A stretch of 64,000 bases of DNA from the NCBI RefSeq assembly GCF_048773025.1, contig NC_133547.1, positions 1,498,001 through 1,562,000 on the forward strand. The letters are read 5' to 3'. Below are positions 42,851-54,030 of the stretch, piece by piece. The notes below the pieces were generated by a model, which saw only the letters and a list, made by a program, of their open reading frames with translations, had not been told where the DNA came from and did no database searches. The translations under genes were made by a program, and so were the position numbers. This DNA comes from Camelus bactrianus (Eukaryota > Chordata > Mammalia > Artiodactyla > Camelidae). Positions within the stretch are counted from its first letter, which is position 1. Every line of letters begins with the position of its first letter.

Positions 42851-44154
42851 GTAAAGAAACCAGCATGCAGACACGTTCTCTCTTACATGAGAGAGAAGGT
42901 TGTGTTCATTTCACTCATTCACATAGGATTCTGCTTTATTTCTTAGGTGGGAAAAGGCATGGGGGGGGTCACACAGGAGGCTGCTCTTTTTCTCTGGAGA
43001 TGCAGCTGAAGTTTTTAGGAGTGAGACGCTGGAATGCTTAGACTTAAAATGACAAACTCTGAAACAGCCACATGTACTTATGGCTAAAATGTACACGGCT
43101 GCGGGTCCGCAGGTGTTGAAGCGCAGTGTCGAGCACATAGGTAGGTGTTCACTCTACTCTTCTTGCTCCTGTACGATTCAGACTTCTTATAATAAAAAGT
43201 TTTAAATAAGACATATTTATGATTTAGACACAGGCATCTCCAGGACAGAGTTGATGCTGTGTCGTTTTGAGGTAAGCTATTAAGGTAGATTTCACGACCT
43301 GAGAAAATGCCCATGCGTTTAAAAAAAAAAAAAACAAAAACGATGTTAGACTGCAAATAAAGAACCACGCCAATTTTCTGTAAAATGTTATGCAGAGATG
43401 TGCGTAGAAAAGAGACTGGAAAATGCCGCAAAATATAACTGATCTTTTCCACTGGACTGTCTGATTATGGAAGAAAATTTGTTCATTGAAATCCAGAGTC
43501 CTAAATAAATTCATTTTCTTTGACCAATCATTGGACACACACACATACATGTAAATATAAATATTTCCTGTCCCTTCCCTGCCGCAAGACATAACAGTTC
43601 CCAAAAGAAAGTACACATCTCTCCCCTGCTTAAATTCTCTCAGTGGATTCCCTTTGCTCTGTAAGCAAAGACTCAGTTTCCTGCCATAATATGCAAGCAG
43701 TTGGCACTCCAGAAATTCTACCAAAGCAGAGCTTGAGGAGGTGGGGGATGCACTCGGTTTGGGGACAGGCTCCCCTGCCGCTAAGATTCATTTGCATGAT
43801 GTTTTGACTCTCACAGGCTGACTTTAGGAAAATGCAAATGGTTTCTTTGAATATATGTGCATACATTTATCTGTGTGTGTGTACACAAAGGAATAGAAGT
43901 GAAATTCTTCTCATTGACCCAGCCACGATTTCCATGCCTTCTGTAATTTGGTTTAACCAAGCATATCCGGAGCCAGATGGCTATTATGTATAAAAATCTG
44001 CAGTGTGTGCACGCAAGCGAGCCCCTGTTCGGGGCCAGGACCCAGGAAGGCACCCAGTCCGTCAGAAAAAGAGGGAGGCTGGGTTTTCAGCCCAGAAAAC
44101 TAAGAGAAAAGCTAAGAAAGAAAAACATGAAAGGTAGAGTCTGGACAAGAAATG
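42851..44154. other. unclassified, L2 piece inside
   Basis: 43625-43745 is L2-like (CCCCTGCTTAAATTCTCTCA, then GATTCCCTTTGCTCTGTAAG). Around 43890 an old L1-like piece follows. A 166-codon minus-strand frame at 43224-43724 shows no domain. Confidence 0.4.
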
Positions 44155-44300
44155 GCTGGTGTTAAATATTTTTGTGATTTGGAAACTCGCGTCTTCAGAA
44201 CAGAGGTCAAGGTTGAGTTGTTTCCAAGAAATTCAGTCACTTCCTGCTAGGGAGGCAATGCATGAGCTCCGAGCTAAGGAACCACAGCGAGTCTTTGAAC
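44155..44300 (+). repeat. local repeat module B, copy B4 (cut short)
   Basis: TTAAATATTTTTGTGATTTG, then TTCAGAACAGAGGTCAAGG, TTTCCAAGAAATTCAGTCAC, AGGGAGGCAATGCATGAG, and GTCTTTGAACTCAACC. The right part is lost where an L1 follows at 44305. Confidence 0.65.
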
Positions 44301-44304
44301 TCAA

Positions 44305-44800
44305 CCATAGTGATCAAGTATTCTTCTTCTATGTGGTCTATATATACAATGGAATAATACTTGGCCATAAAAAAGAATAAAATAATGCCATTTGCAGCAA
44401 CATGGATGGACCTGGAGATTGTCATTCTAAGTAAAGTAAGCCAGAAAGAGAAAAATGCTGTATGGTATCACTTATATGTGGAATCTAAAAAAAATGATAC
44501 AAATCTATCTACAAACCAAAAACAGACTCACAGACATAGAAAACAAACTACAATTACCAAAGGGGAAAGGGCAGGGGAGGGATAAATTAGGAGTTTGGGA
44601 TTAACATGTACACGTGACTATACATAAAATAGATAAAGAACAAGGATCTACAGGATAGCACAGGGAACTACATTCAATTTCTTATAATAACATATAATGG
44701 AAAAGAATCTGAAAATACATATGCATGTGTATGTATAACTGAATCACTTTGCTGTACACAGGAAACTAATGTTGTAAACCAACTACACTATGATAAAAAA
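44305..44800 (+). mobile_element. LINE-1 ORF2-end + 3'UTR
   Basis: ORF2-end residues MPFAATWMDLEIVILSKVSQKEK are visible. The lineage 3'UTR and an A-rich end follow. It interrupts module B4. Confidence 0.9.
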
Positions 44801-45419
44801 GTAAAACGTTTTTCTTTTTTTGACACCAGCCGTGTAACTCCTTAGAAGATAGGGTTCCTTTCCCAGTCCTGCCAGGGGTCACGAGGACCCGCGACCCGCC
44901 TTGTGTGTGCAGGTGTCTTTGATGAACTTCATGTACAATGCCAATAAATCATTTCCCCTGAAGACAGAGACTGGTGCAGAAGAGCCTGGGTCAGATGACT
45001 GGGGAGATCCTGGGCTGCACCTAATGCAAGTTCTTCGCTTTAACACTTACTCATGACCTTGTTAATGTCACCAGCTACGTTTCTCGTATTTTGCCTTATT
45101 TTACAAGACTAACGTGTGACTGAGCCTCAGGCAAAATTGACGAGGATTGTGCGACATGAAACGATTGATCAGATACACAGTCCTGTAAGTTGATCACTGT
45201 AGTAGTGTAACTCCAGATACGGGAAGAAGCAGCAAGAGGGAAGCCTTTCCTGGACCGTAACAGACCAGTGGGACAGGTGGTTCAGAGGCTTTGGCTGCTG
45301 TCAGCAGGGCCTAATGCAGCCACAGCACGTTGCGAGTCCTATCAACGAAACCCTCGCTGGACCTGGGAGTGAGCATTCCTAGCGCCGCGGGGCAGATTGG
45401 TCATGAAATGCCTCCTAAA
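44801..45419. other. unclassified sequence
   Basis: No recognised gene. May include part of the LTR-like region that follows. Confidence 0.35.
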
Positions 45420-45905
45420 GCCTGGCTGAAATTAAGGTCCAAAGGGAGGGGGCTGTCGAATAAAGAATGTTGCCCGGCATCCAGTTCTACAAGAACTAAG
45501 CCACTGGCCACTGCAGGCGCTGCCCTGCAGCACACCCTGGAAGGAAGTCAGCGTGAAGACCAGGAATGAGGTGCTCTGTGCTCCAAGGAGACTGGCAGAA
45601 CCGGCCCTCAGAGAGTTAGAGATCTTTCAGAGAAGACATTGTGAGCCCAGTTTCTCGCATCTTCCCATACTTAGAAAAAGCACGAAAACCATTAATTAAG
45701 ATGTCTGTTCCTCGGGACCAGCAGTAACCTTCTACTCAGGCGTGTGCTTGGTTGCAGGCCCCCTTCACCAAAATCACATAAATACTGGCCTGTCCCCTTT
45801 ACCTCTTTGGAACAGCCCTCGAGCTTTCCAAGGGGCTGTCTCCTGGGTTGTAATCCTCAGGTTGCCTCGAACACAAATTTTCATTTCTTTCTTAGAAGAA
45901 CTATT
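45420..45905 (+). mobile_element. ERV1-type LTR-like fossil
   Basis: ATAAATACTGGCCTGTCCCC, TTTGGAACAGCCCTCGAGC, GGGGCTGTCTCCTGGGTTGT and ATTTTCATTTCTTTC follow the 3' half of ERV1-class LTRs. The left edge is uncertain and no internal genes are seen. Old and decayed. Confidence 0.5.
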
Positions 45906-45929
45906 GATTAATTTTGTTTTTGTTCTGTT

Positions 45930-46077
45930 TTTTTTTTGTTTGTTTTTGCAGGGGGGGAGGTAATTAAGTTTTTTTATTTAGTTTTTTAATTTTTATGTAA
46001 CAGAGCTGCCTGGGATTGAACCAATGACCTTGCACCTGCTAAGCATGTGCTCTGCCATGAGCTCCACCCTCCCCTCC
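45930..46077 (-). mobile_element. tRNA-Ala SINE, diverged
   Basis: Minus strand: GGTGGAGCTCATGGCAGAGC, TGCTTAGCAGGTGC, GGTTCAATCCCAGG, tail with TTAATTACCTCCCCCCC. Confidence 0.93.
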
Positions 46078-46079
46078 CT

Positions 46080-46800
46080 GATTATTTTTTTTATCAACAT
46101 AACCAACGGGGTGAAATTACTGCATCACATAAAGCCGCAGGACTTCTATTGCCGATACCCACAGAGCGCTGATGGGTCAAGACGGAAAGGCTGAACATCA
46201 AAACAGGAAGGCAAGAAAGGGACCCCGACAGACAGTTCCTGAAGGAGAAAACGCGAACATTGGGAGAAACGTGAAAAGGTGCTTCCAACTTCGCTGTGGT
46301 GCGAAACTGGGCGTCCGTATTCACAACAGCCCAAAGAGGGAGGCAACCCAAGCTTCTAGAAATGGATGAACAAGTGAACAAAGCATGGCAGAGACGCGCA
46401 GTGAAACATTACCTTAAATATTAGCCTTAAAAAGGAAGGGAACTCTGACGCCTGCAACAACATGGAGGAACCCTGGGGACGTCGTGCTCAGAGAAGCAAG
46501 CCAGTCGAGAAAAGACAAATCCTACAGGACTGCATTTATGTGAGGTACCTAGAGCAGATGAATTCACGGGGGGACAGAGAGCAGAATGGTGGTTGCCAGG
46601 GGCTGGGGGCGTGGGGGTGGGGGGTTACTGTTCAATGGGGACAGAGTTCCAGTTTTGCAAGATGAAAAGAGCTCTGGTGATGGCCGCACAGTAATGTGAA
46701 TGCACTTAGTGCCACGAACTGCACACTTGAAACTGGTTAAGAGGGTACATTTTGGATTATGGGTATTCTGTCACAATTGAAAAAATAAAAAAACCCAAAA
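46080..46800 (+). mobile_element. old L1 (L1M-type) 3' end
   Basis: From about 46300: AACAGCCCAAAGAGGGAGGC, GCTCAGAGAAGCAAGCCAG, CAGAATGGTGGTTGCCAGGG, CACTTGAAACTGGTTAAGAG. Clear L1M 3'UTR order. Confidence 0.82.
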
Positions 46801-47394
46801 ACCTGGATATGAAAGCTGAAATGAAATGTCAGGGCTCTGACAAAGATGACTGACGCCATGACGCCAGAGTTGGCAAGAGTAGGGGGCGGAGGTAAGGGGA
46901 CCCGTGAGGTCAGGCACAGCCTTTGCGGGAGCACTTCAGCGACACGTCTCAGAGCGTCCAGGGGACGCGGGCACCCTTTGACTCAGCAATCCTGCTTCTG
47001 GGAATCTGGTCAACGCAGAAATCAGGAAGGTTTGCCCGTCTCCACGGGGGCCATTATGACACGTAAATGAGAGCAAGTCAGTGGAAGCTGGTGTGTAGAA
47101 TGAACCCACCAGGATGTCAGCTGCACTGAGGATATAGCATTTTACAGCCAGCAGAAGGTGGCTCCTTTTTAATATATAAATGGCATTTTAATGCCAGGGT
47201 AGAAAAATTGTAATTAACTCCCACTTTAACTTAACTGAAAATTATACCTATAAACTCTTCAACCAAGATATTTAATTACCTATTTAAGAAGTAAATTGTT
47301 TGAGAAAGAAAGCAGGATAGAAAACAGTATATGATTAATAATTGCAGTTTTGGCCAAAGATCTTTCATTCATTCACTTATTCATTCACTTACAT
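46801..47394. other. old L1/HAL1-like piece and AT-rich sequence
   Basis: CCCTTTGACTCAGCAATCCT, then TCTGGGAATCTGGTCAACG near 46975, is HAL1/L1-like. The remainder is unclassified and AT-rich. Confidence 0.45.
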
Positions 47395-47700
47395 ACAGTC
47401 CAGAAGAGCTCTGTCCAACAGAAATGTAACAGCCACAACTTCAAGCCATCTATGTAATTCTACGTTTTCTATTGACAGCTTTCATAAAAAAACAAAAATA
47501 ATAAAATGGGTGAAATTAATCAATACAAAATATTGAATAAGGTGTTTAAAAAAATTTTTTTTGGACTAACTTCTCGAGATCCATTGAGTGTTTTGCAACG
47601 GCAGGGCATCTCAGTTTGGACCAGACGCATATCAAGTGCTCAGTAGCCAGAGATGGCCGGTGGCTACCACGTTGGACACCCAGGTCTAGAGTGTGTTGAG
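47395..47700. mobile_element. hAT-like MER element (same family as 36905)
   Basis: GAGCTCTGTCCAACAGAAAT, then GGGTGAAATTAATCAATAC, GGCATCTCAGTTTGGACCAG, ATCAAGTGCTCAGTAGCC and GGCTACCACGTTGGACACCC. The most complete of four copies. Confidence 0.7.
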
Positions 47701-47764
47701 ACGGCTTCATGTGTGTGTTTGTGTGTGTGTGTTGAGACGCCTTTGAAGCCACACGCATTCACCT

Positions 47765-47960
47765 TTAGAGGCTGGAAGATTCCAGACTCTGCAGCTCTCT
47801 CTCCATTTCCACAGCCCTGCTCCTCTGCCCACGCCGGCTACCGTTTCCACGGCAACAGCCTGAGCCAGCCCCTGCCGCCGCAGCGAGAAAGCTCTTGAGG
47901 GATGAACAGAGCAAAGCAACTAAAACAAAACAGCCTGGCTGGGGGGTGGGGTGGGCTGGA
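47765..47960 (+). repeat. local repeat module A, copy A8
   Basis: The palindrome CTGGAAGATTCCAG is at 47772-47785 and X-box-like GTTTCCACGGCAAC at 47843-47856, followed by AGCCTGAGCCAGCCCCTGCC. AGCTCTTGAGGGATGAACAG and a GGCTGGGGGGTGGGGTGGG block continue the homology. A GT-rich tract precedes it. Confidence 0.78.
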
Positions 47961-48229
47961 GGAAGGGCGCAGCAGACAGCCCCCCCACTGGTGCCTCACG
48001 CACAGCACCTGTGCATGAAAAAGAAATTGTACCATCAGATGGGGTCTTTGCAAAGGAAAACACAACCGGCTTCTCTGGGGTCTTCGGCAAGCCCCGTTAG
48101 AGATCACAAAGCTCCCACAAGCTCCAGTGATAACCCGTGTCACCTCTTCCGCCATTCACACATTCACGCACTTACTCTTGTGGAAAGGATGGGTGCTCAG
48201 TGCTAGGAACTGAAGACCAGGCTGACCCT
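47961..48229. other. unclassified sequence
   Basis: Nothing recognised beyond the downstream arm of A8. Confidence 0.35.
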
Positions 48230-49012
48230 CCGCCCCGGGGAGACATTGTTTCATTCAGAAAGTTTCATTTCATTCATTACTTGTTACACAAATGTTCGTG
48301 GAGTCCCTCTCCCTTGTTGGAGACTGGGGATTCGCTGAAACCAGCAAGAGAAGTCTTGGATGTTTGGGGCTTCGTATTCTAGCAGGGGAGGTGGGTTGCA
48401 AACAAATATAGGAAATGATGTTGGGGTGATGAGTCCTAAGAGGAAGACTGGTTTAGGATCATGGCACCGAGAGTGAAATGAGGGGTGACGTTTTAGACAA
48501 GGAGATCAGGGAGGATCTCTCCAGGGTGACAGAGCTGAGGAGAGAGATGAGGAAAGAGCCTCCTGGGCATAGGGCACAGCACATAGCGAGTGCAAAGGCC
48601 CTGAGGCAGGAGCAGGCATGGGGGCGACCAGCTGGAGTGAACTGAGCCAAAGAGAGATGGGAGCTGACATTGGAAAGGATGCCCAGCCAGAGGCCGCAGG
48701 GCCTTGCAGGGCATGGTACCGGCTCTGGGGCCTATTCATTAAGTGGTAAATTATTCACAGTGTCCATATGGTTCACACTGACGGCGCACTTACTGTATGC
48801 TGGCGCTGGGTTGGGGGTGCCCAGGTTCCCACCTTTATGCTTAAGCACCTCACTCATGAGGGTGATGCTAAAGCTGAAATGAACGCATGTGGGCATGCAA
48901 AAATGACTAGCCCACCGTCAGCCCTGCATAGATGCCCTTGCCTGCCTTCTGGGGAAGACAGGAAGAATCGGTCTGCTTTCCCACATGTTAGGAATGATAA
49001 AACCTACATTTT
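48230..49012 (-). repeat. ancient L2-type repeat
   Basis: TTCATTCATTACTTGTTACA, TGCAAAGGCCCTGAGGCAGG and AGGGCCTTGCAGGGCATGGT follow the old family order over about 500 bp. The last about 250 bp are unclassified. Confidence 0.65.
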
Positions 49013-49026
49013 AAAATGTGGCAGCA

Positions 49027-49120
49027 AGTGGAGGGGGTGGGTAGAGCTCAGGGGTAGAGTGCGTGCTTAGCATGCACTAGGTCCTGGGTTTAATCCCCAG
49101 TACTTCCATTAAAAAAATTT
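49027..49120 (+). mobile_element. tRNA-Ala SINE, first part of composite
   Basis: GGGTAGAGCTCAGGGGTAGA, TGCTTAGCATGCAC, GGTTTAATCCCCAGTAC, then a short A run meeting a T run. The left TSD AAAATGTGGCAGCA (49013-49026) pairs with a copy at 49390-49403. Confidence 0.93.
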
Positions 49121-49389
49121 TTTTTTACAATGTTGTGTCAAATTCCAGTGTAGAGCACAATTTTTCAGTTATACATGAACACATATATATTCATTGTCAT
49201 ATTTTTTTTTTCGCTGTGAGCTCCACAAGATCTTGTATATATTTCCCTGTGCTGTACAGTATAATCTTGTCTATCTATTCTACATATGCCTGTCAGTAAA
49301 ATGACTATAACAATAAAAAACTGTAAAAAAAAAAAAAACAACCTAGGAAATGAAAAAAAATTTTTTAAATAAATTCTAAAAAATAAAAC
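49121..49389 (-). mobile_element. antisense L1 3'UTR, second part of composite
   Basis: ACAATGTTGTGTCAAATTCC through GCCTGTCAGTA is the same L1 3'UTR type as at 253. Then AATAAAAAACTG and A-rich text run to the right TSD. The L1 body is absent. Confidence 0.85.
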
Positions 49390-49403
49390 AAAATGTGGCA
49401 GCA

Positions 49404-49934
49404 GGGAGGTTCTGTAAGCCAGACAAAAATCACAAGCAACCACCAAATTATTCTGGTGAGGGTGCAGTCGTCACCACAACCAGCATGCCTCAGCCAGTCA
49501 CGGCTACCCCCTGGGGTTAGCTAACCCAGCCCGGGCCCCTGCCAGAAGGGCTCTCCATCGTCCCCCGGCACATCTACCTCAATAAAGCAGCAAAATCCCT
49601 GCCCAGCCAGCTGCAAAAACAAACAACCCCAGAAAAATCTGAATATATGTGTTTGTACATTTGTACATAAAAAAGCCTATAACAAAAGTGAAATTCTGAG
49701 TGTTGATTTCAAAGTATCACTGGGTTTGGTCAAACACACAGATCAGTGGCTAGGTCAGCATACTGCATCATAAACGTAAAAGGTGCACACACACGTGTCT
49801 GGCACACCCAAGACAAACTCACAGTACGTCCACAGCCAGCCAGAGGGAAGCTTACTAACAAAAGGGCCTGGCGTAGGGGGTGTGGGTCTAGCCTGGACTC
49901 AGATGCCTGGTACTAACACCACTCAGCCAGAAAA
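49404..49934. other. unclassified sequence
   Basis: Possible old L1 wording near 49660-49720. No gene. Confidence 0.4.
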
Positions 49935-50365
49935 AAAAAAAAAGGACAAAATTTGGCCATTGGCAGCAACATGGATGGACCTGGAGAGCATTATACTAAG
50001 TGAGGTAAGTCAGACCGAGAAAGACAAATACTGTACGATACCACTTATATGTGGAATCTAAGAAACACAGCAAACTAGTGAATATAACAAAACAGCAGCA
50101 AACTCACAGACGCAGAGAACAAACTACTGGCTACCAGTGGGGAGAGGGAAGGGAGGAGGGGCAATACAGGGGAGGGGACTAAAAGGCACAAACTATTAGG
50201 TAAAAAGTAAGCTACGAGGCTATATTGTATAATTTGGGGGATATAGTCAATATTTTATGGTAACTATAAATGGAGTATAACCTAAAAAAATTGTGGATCG
50301 CTATGCTGTACACCTGCAACGTATATACTATTATGTATCAGCTATACTTCAAGTAAACAAAATAA
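49935..50365 (+). mobile_element. L1 3' end, older subfamily
   Basis: ORF2 last codons (LAATWMDLESIILSEVSQTEKDKY) and a 3'UTR distinct from the camelid type (GGGGCAATACAGGGGAGGGG, TATAATTTGGGGGATATAGT). Confidence 0.9.
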
Positions 50366-50389
50366 GAGTAAAGAAACAAGAAGATGCCG

Positions 50390-50770
50390 GGTACTAAATC
50401 TGACGTTTAGAAAAGGGCGTCCCCAGAATAGAGGCCACGCTGACCGTTTCTGAGAAAACCAATCCCTTCCTGACCTGGATGGGAATGCACACATTGCCAG
50501 ACTCCAGGCCAGTGCCTGCCTCATGAATCGGGGGGGAGTTCCATGTGGGCTGTTCGATTTGGCGCCTGGGCCGAAGGTTGCCACTAGAATGGATTCTTTT
50601 AAGGATTAGGGGCTTCCCGGCCCTTCTGAACCCCCCCCTTCCCTTCAGGTCTCCGAGCCCGGCTGCAGTGAAGGGGAGGGGTGGGAAGGCGGCGTCTGGG
50701 GCAAGGGCCAGGTCAGTACAAGGAAGCATGGGTAAATGCCTTGATCCCCACGGGTGCAGGAGACCTCGCT
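50390..50770 (+). repeat. local repeat module B, copy B5
   Basis: GTTTCTGAGAAAACCAATCC, CCTTCCTGACCTGGATGGGA, GCCAGACTCCAGGCC, GCCTCATGAATCGG, GGAGTTCCATGTGGG and GGTTGCCACTAGAATGG. The later GAGGGGTGGGAAGGCGGCGT block matches B2 and B6. Confidence 0.75.
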
Positions 50771-50847
50771 AAACAGAGCACGAAGGCTGGCAGACTTCAG
50801 TGAGTAACCTCAGTCGATCCGACAACACAAACCTGAAAACCCCGCTG

Positions 50848-51347
50848 GTGTGGGCTGAGTGGGGCCCTCACCCCCAAATCCAGATGCCGAAGCCCTCACC
50901 CCAGGACCTCTGATGTGACCTGTTTGGGGGGGGTTCTGTGCAGAGGTAACCGAGTTAAAATGAGGTCATTGGCATGGACCTGAGCCCAACACGACTGGAG
51001 TCCTTATAAGAAGAGGAGATTTGGAGACAGACAGGTCCAGAAAGAAAAGCAAGAGACACAGGACCATGACAGCCCGTGACAAGCCAAGGGGGGAGACCGG
51101 GAACAGACTCCCCTCTCAGACTCAGAATGAAAAAGAATGTACATACTCTTCTGCACACCAGAGACTAACACAACACAACGTCGTAAACCGACTATATTCC
51201 AATTAAAAAAAAAAAAAAAAGAAGAAGAAGGAGCCAGCCCCCCCGACACCTTGGTCTCGGACTTCCAGCCCCCGGATCCGGGAAGCGATGCACTTCCGAC
51301 GTGTGAGCCGCCCCGTCTGCGCTGCTCGGCTGAGGCCGCCCTAGTAC
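50848..51347 (+). mobile_element. MaLR/ERVL-type LTR fossil with L1 tail inside
   Basis: TGTGGGCTGAGTGGGGCCCT at the start, GTCCTTATAAGAAGAGGAG in the middle, CTTGGTCTCGGACTTCCAGC near the end. A short L1 3' tail interrupts it at about 51125-51235. Decayed solo LTR. Confidence 0.72.
51125..51235 (+). mobile_element. short L1 3' tail insertion
   Basis: AATGAAAAAGAATGTACATA, then CACCAGAGACTAACACAACA and a poly(A). Only the last about 90 bp of an L1 are present. Confidence 0.8.
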
Positions 51348-51884
51348 CTGGACACAGTCACCGTGAGACGCATTCAGGTGATGGACTAGGTGGAGCGCTT
51401 CCCGTCCACCTGACAGCCAAGCCCCCAGCGCCAGCCGCTAGTTACGAACACTTCACGTTGTCACAGATCAGAAAGACGCGGTCCTGCCGCCTTCGTTTTC
51501 TCCAGGGGCTGCCAGAACAAATGAGCACCTTCTGGGGCGCTTAAAGGAACAGAAGTTGCTTCTCTCGTTCGAGCCACAAGCCCCAAACGGAGGTCTCAGC
51601 AGGACCGCTCTCCCTCCAGAGGCCCCGGGAGAACCCTGACTGGCCTGCTCCGCTGGCCGGTGGCTCCCGACGTCCCTCGTCTTACACACGCACCTTTCCA
51701 CTCTCTGCCTCCATCTTCACATCATCTCCTCTGCGACGTGTCCAGACCTCCCTCTCTTTTTTCTCAAAAGGACACCAGCCTCTGGGTTTAGGGCCAGTCC
51801 TAAATCCAGGATTATTTCATCTCAAGACACTTAACTAATTGTATCTGCCAAGACTCTCTTTTTTTTTTTTTAATTTAATTTTAT

Positions 51885-52005
51885 GGGGAAGTGTATAGCT
51901 CAATGGTGGAGCGTATGCTTAGCATGCATGAATAAATACATAAAAAAATAAGTAAACCTAATAACCACCCCCAAAACAAAACAAAATTTCATTTCATTTT
52001 TTAAA
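51885..52005 (+). mobile_element. tRNA-Ala SINE lacking B-box
   Basis: GTGTATAGCTCAATGGTGGA, TGCTTAGCATGCATG, then directly AATAAATACATAAAAAAATA and CCTAATAACCACCCCC. The B-box arm is deleted. Confidence 0.9.
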
Positions 52006-52008
52006 ATT

Positions 52009-52133
52009 TTGGGAGGGTAGGTAATTAGGTTTTTTACTTATTTATTTTTAAATGGAGGTACTGGGGATTGAACCCACAACCTCGTGCATGCTAAGCACAC
52101 ACTCTACCACTGAGCTACACAGCCTCCCTCCCC
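52009..52133 (-). mobile_element. tRNA-Ala SINE (inverted neighbour)
   Basis: Minus strand: GTGTAGCTCAGTGGTAGAGT, TGCTTAGCATGCACG, GGTTCAATCCCCAGTACC, tail with CCTAATTACC. Forms an inverted pair with the SINE to its left. Confidence 0.95.
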
Positions 52134-52218
52134 ACCACAGACCCTATTTCTAAATAACGTGCATTCTGAGGTTCTGGGTGGACATGAATTCTGTGGAGGA
52201 CAGTCTTCAACCCACTAC

Positions 52219-53448
52219 ACACATCAAAATGGACAAAACGGGGAGTCTTGAAATGTCTGTTCACAGAATGTAGATTTCCAATGAAATTAGTTAAGCTTCA
52301 AGCTTCCTCTTTGGCCGCTTTCAAAAGCCCAGCAAGGTGTTTCTGTAAAGGTCCCGAAGGCAGGTGTTTTACCTGCGATTGGATGCACTCAGCATGTTTC
52401 TAGTTTGGTATCTCTTTCCTTAAGATAACCCACGTGCTGGATGGCAGTGAGGTGGTCCTGGGCGTTTTTGAGACTCAGGGTAAGGTGAGTAGGGGTAGAT
52501 TTAGTGGAATATACGTATGTGTGGGGCTCCAAGATTTAGCAAATGAAAACACAGGGTATCTAGTAAAATTTGGATTTCAGATAAACAGTGAATAACGTTC
52601 AGTACAAGTGTGTCGCACGCAATAGTGGAGACATAGAGTACAGGATACATTTATGCTAAAAAAGTATTCATTGTTAATCTGAAAGTCAAACTTCATCTGC
52701 CAACCCTACTTCTGTGTTGCTAGTTATTACCAGGTTATGTGTAGACACACATATGAGGCTGTGGGCAGGGTTACATCTCTATAACTGCAGGTAGTTTTAT
52801 ATATCATATGTCATAGGATATAGTTTTATATATAAATAACTATAAAGTTAGTTGCCATCCTGATGTAAGAATAGCTCCAGAAACCCCATGCTGTCAACGT
52901 GTGAAGATGCTAATCGTCCTACAAACATGTCTTGAGGAGCAGGGCACTAGAAATATGAGGACTGAGGGGAACAAATGAGGTTTGAGGTGTACAAAGCAGA
53001 AGCTGGACTGTGGGAAATTCTTCTGAACAGGAGAGATGTAAAATCTGCAAGTGGGGGACAGATGATTCCCTGTCAGCGATCAACGCATCCAGGGCAGTGT
53101 TTATGACGACAACATTTGGGGAAAGGGTGATACAGGTCTTAGCAGAATTCCTCTCTTACTTGGGTCAAACCTGATAGAGAAATAGTAAGTAAGATGACTT
53201 ATGAAGATGTACAGATGTGTGTCTGATGCATCTGGCCCTGAGGAAGTCTGGTGTTTTCAGCCAAAATGTCACATCCGATTCCCTCTGGCAGAGAAGTGAG
53301 CTGAAGAAGGAGAAGCTTCAATGACCCAGCCTCTGGACACATTCATCAATTGGTCAAGTCATCAATTATTATAGTGAAACAGTCATCTGACTGTGCAATT
53401 TTTCAGCACCACACAATACAACATAGTGGCAACTTTAAAAAGCATTTC
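52219..53448. other. unclassified sequence
   Basis: About 1.2 kb without recognised gene. A foldback element lies at 52545-52715. TA-rich text near 52795-52850 is decayed microsatellite. Confidence 0.45.
52545..52715. mobile_element. MER53-like foldback DNA transposon
   Basis: Near-palindromic halves: TTGGATTTCAGATAAACAGT / AATCTGAAAGTCAAACTTC and TTTAGCAAATG outside. This fits a short non-autonomous terminal-inverted-repeat element. Confidence 0.6.
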
Positions 53449-53577
53449 AGAGGGAAGGATATAACTCAGTGGTAGACAGTGTGCTTCGCATGCAGGAGGT
53501 CCTGGGTTCAATTCCCAGTACCTCCATTAAAATAAATAAATAAAAATAAACCTAATTACCTCCCCCTCGAAAAAAGA
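53449..53577 (+). mobile_element. tRNA-Ala SINE (vic-1-like)
   Basis: GATATAACTCAGTGGTAGAC, GTGCTTCGCATGCAGG (loop CGC, not AGC), GGTTCAATTCCCAGTACC, then AATAAATAAATAA and CCTAATTACCTCCCCC. Confidence 0.95.
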
Positions 53578-53993
53578 CAATGTGGATAAGCACACTTTTT
53601 AAAAAAAGAACTTCAACTCCTCTTGAGTATGATTTAAGTTCAGATCAAATTTGTATGTGTATATATATATATATATAATTTTTTTTTTCAGAATTATCAA
53701 TCACATCAGAATTCAAATACATCAGAAAATGAAGTATGCTAGTGGAAGCCAAGTTTCAGTCTGAAGGAAAGAAGTCTGGCAGGAGCTTCAAAGTATGAAG
53801 ATAACTGAAAATGCTGTTAGACAAAATCACGATGATAAGAATAGAAGTTATGACGGCCAGAAAGATAGAGATAATGAAAACAACTGCAGAAGACATTTTT
53901 TTTCTCATTACAAGAACCGAGACTCTTCCAAACAGGAAATTAAAAGCAGAGGGAAAATGGAAATCATTGCAAATATTAACCACAATTTGCAGG

Positions 53994-54030
<37 letters not shown>

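Larger units (their letters stand above)
51491..52218 (-). mobile_element. MaLR/ERVL-type LTR fossil, split by two SINEs
   Basis: TTCTCCAGGGGCTGCCAGAA, AGGCCCCGGGAGAACCCTGA, AAAAGGACACCAGCCTCTGG, and after the SINEs CCCTATTTCTAAATAACGTG and CAACCCACTACA. Opposite orientation to the LTR 145 bp to its left. Decayed. Confidence 0.72.

Noticed and set aside
10094-52218. Provirus with internal genes
   Set aside because: The LTR-like units look solo and decayed; I saw no gag-, pol- or env-like stretch between any pair.
53660-53760. Splice acceptor and exon (TTTTTTTTTTCAG)
   Set aside because: T runs followed by CAG are common; no donor or conserved frame supports an exon.
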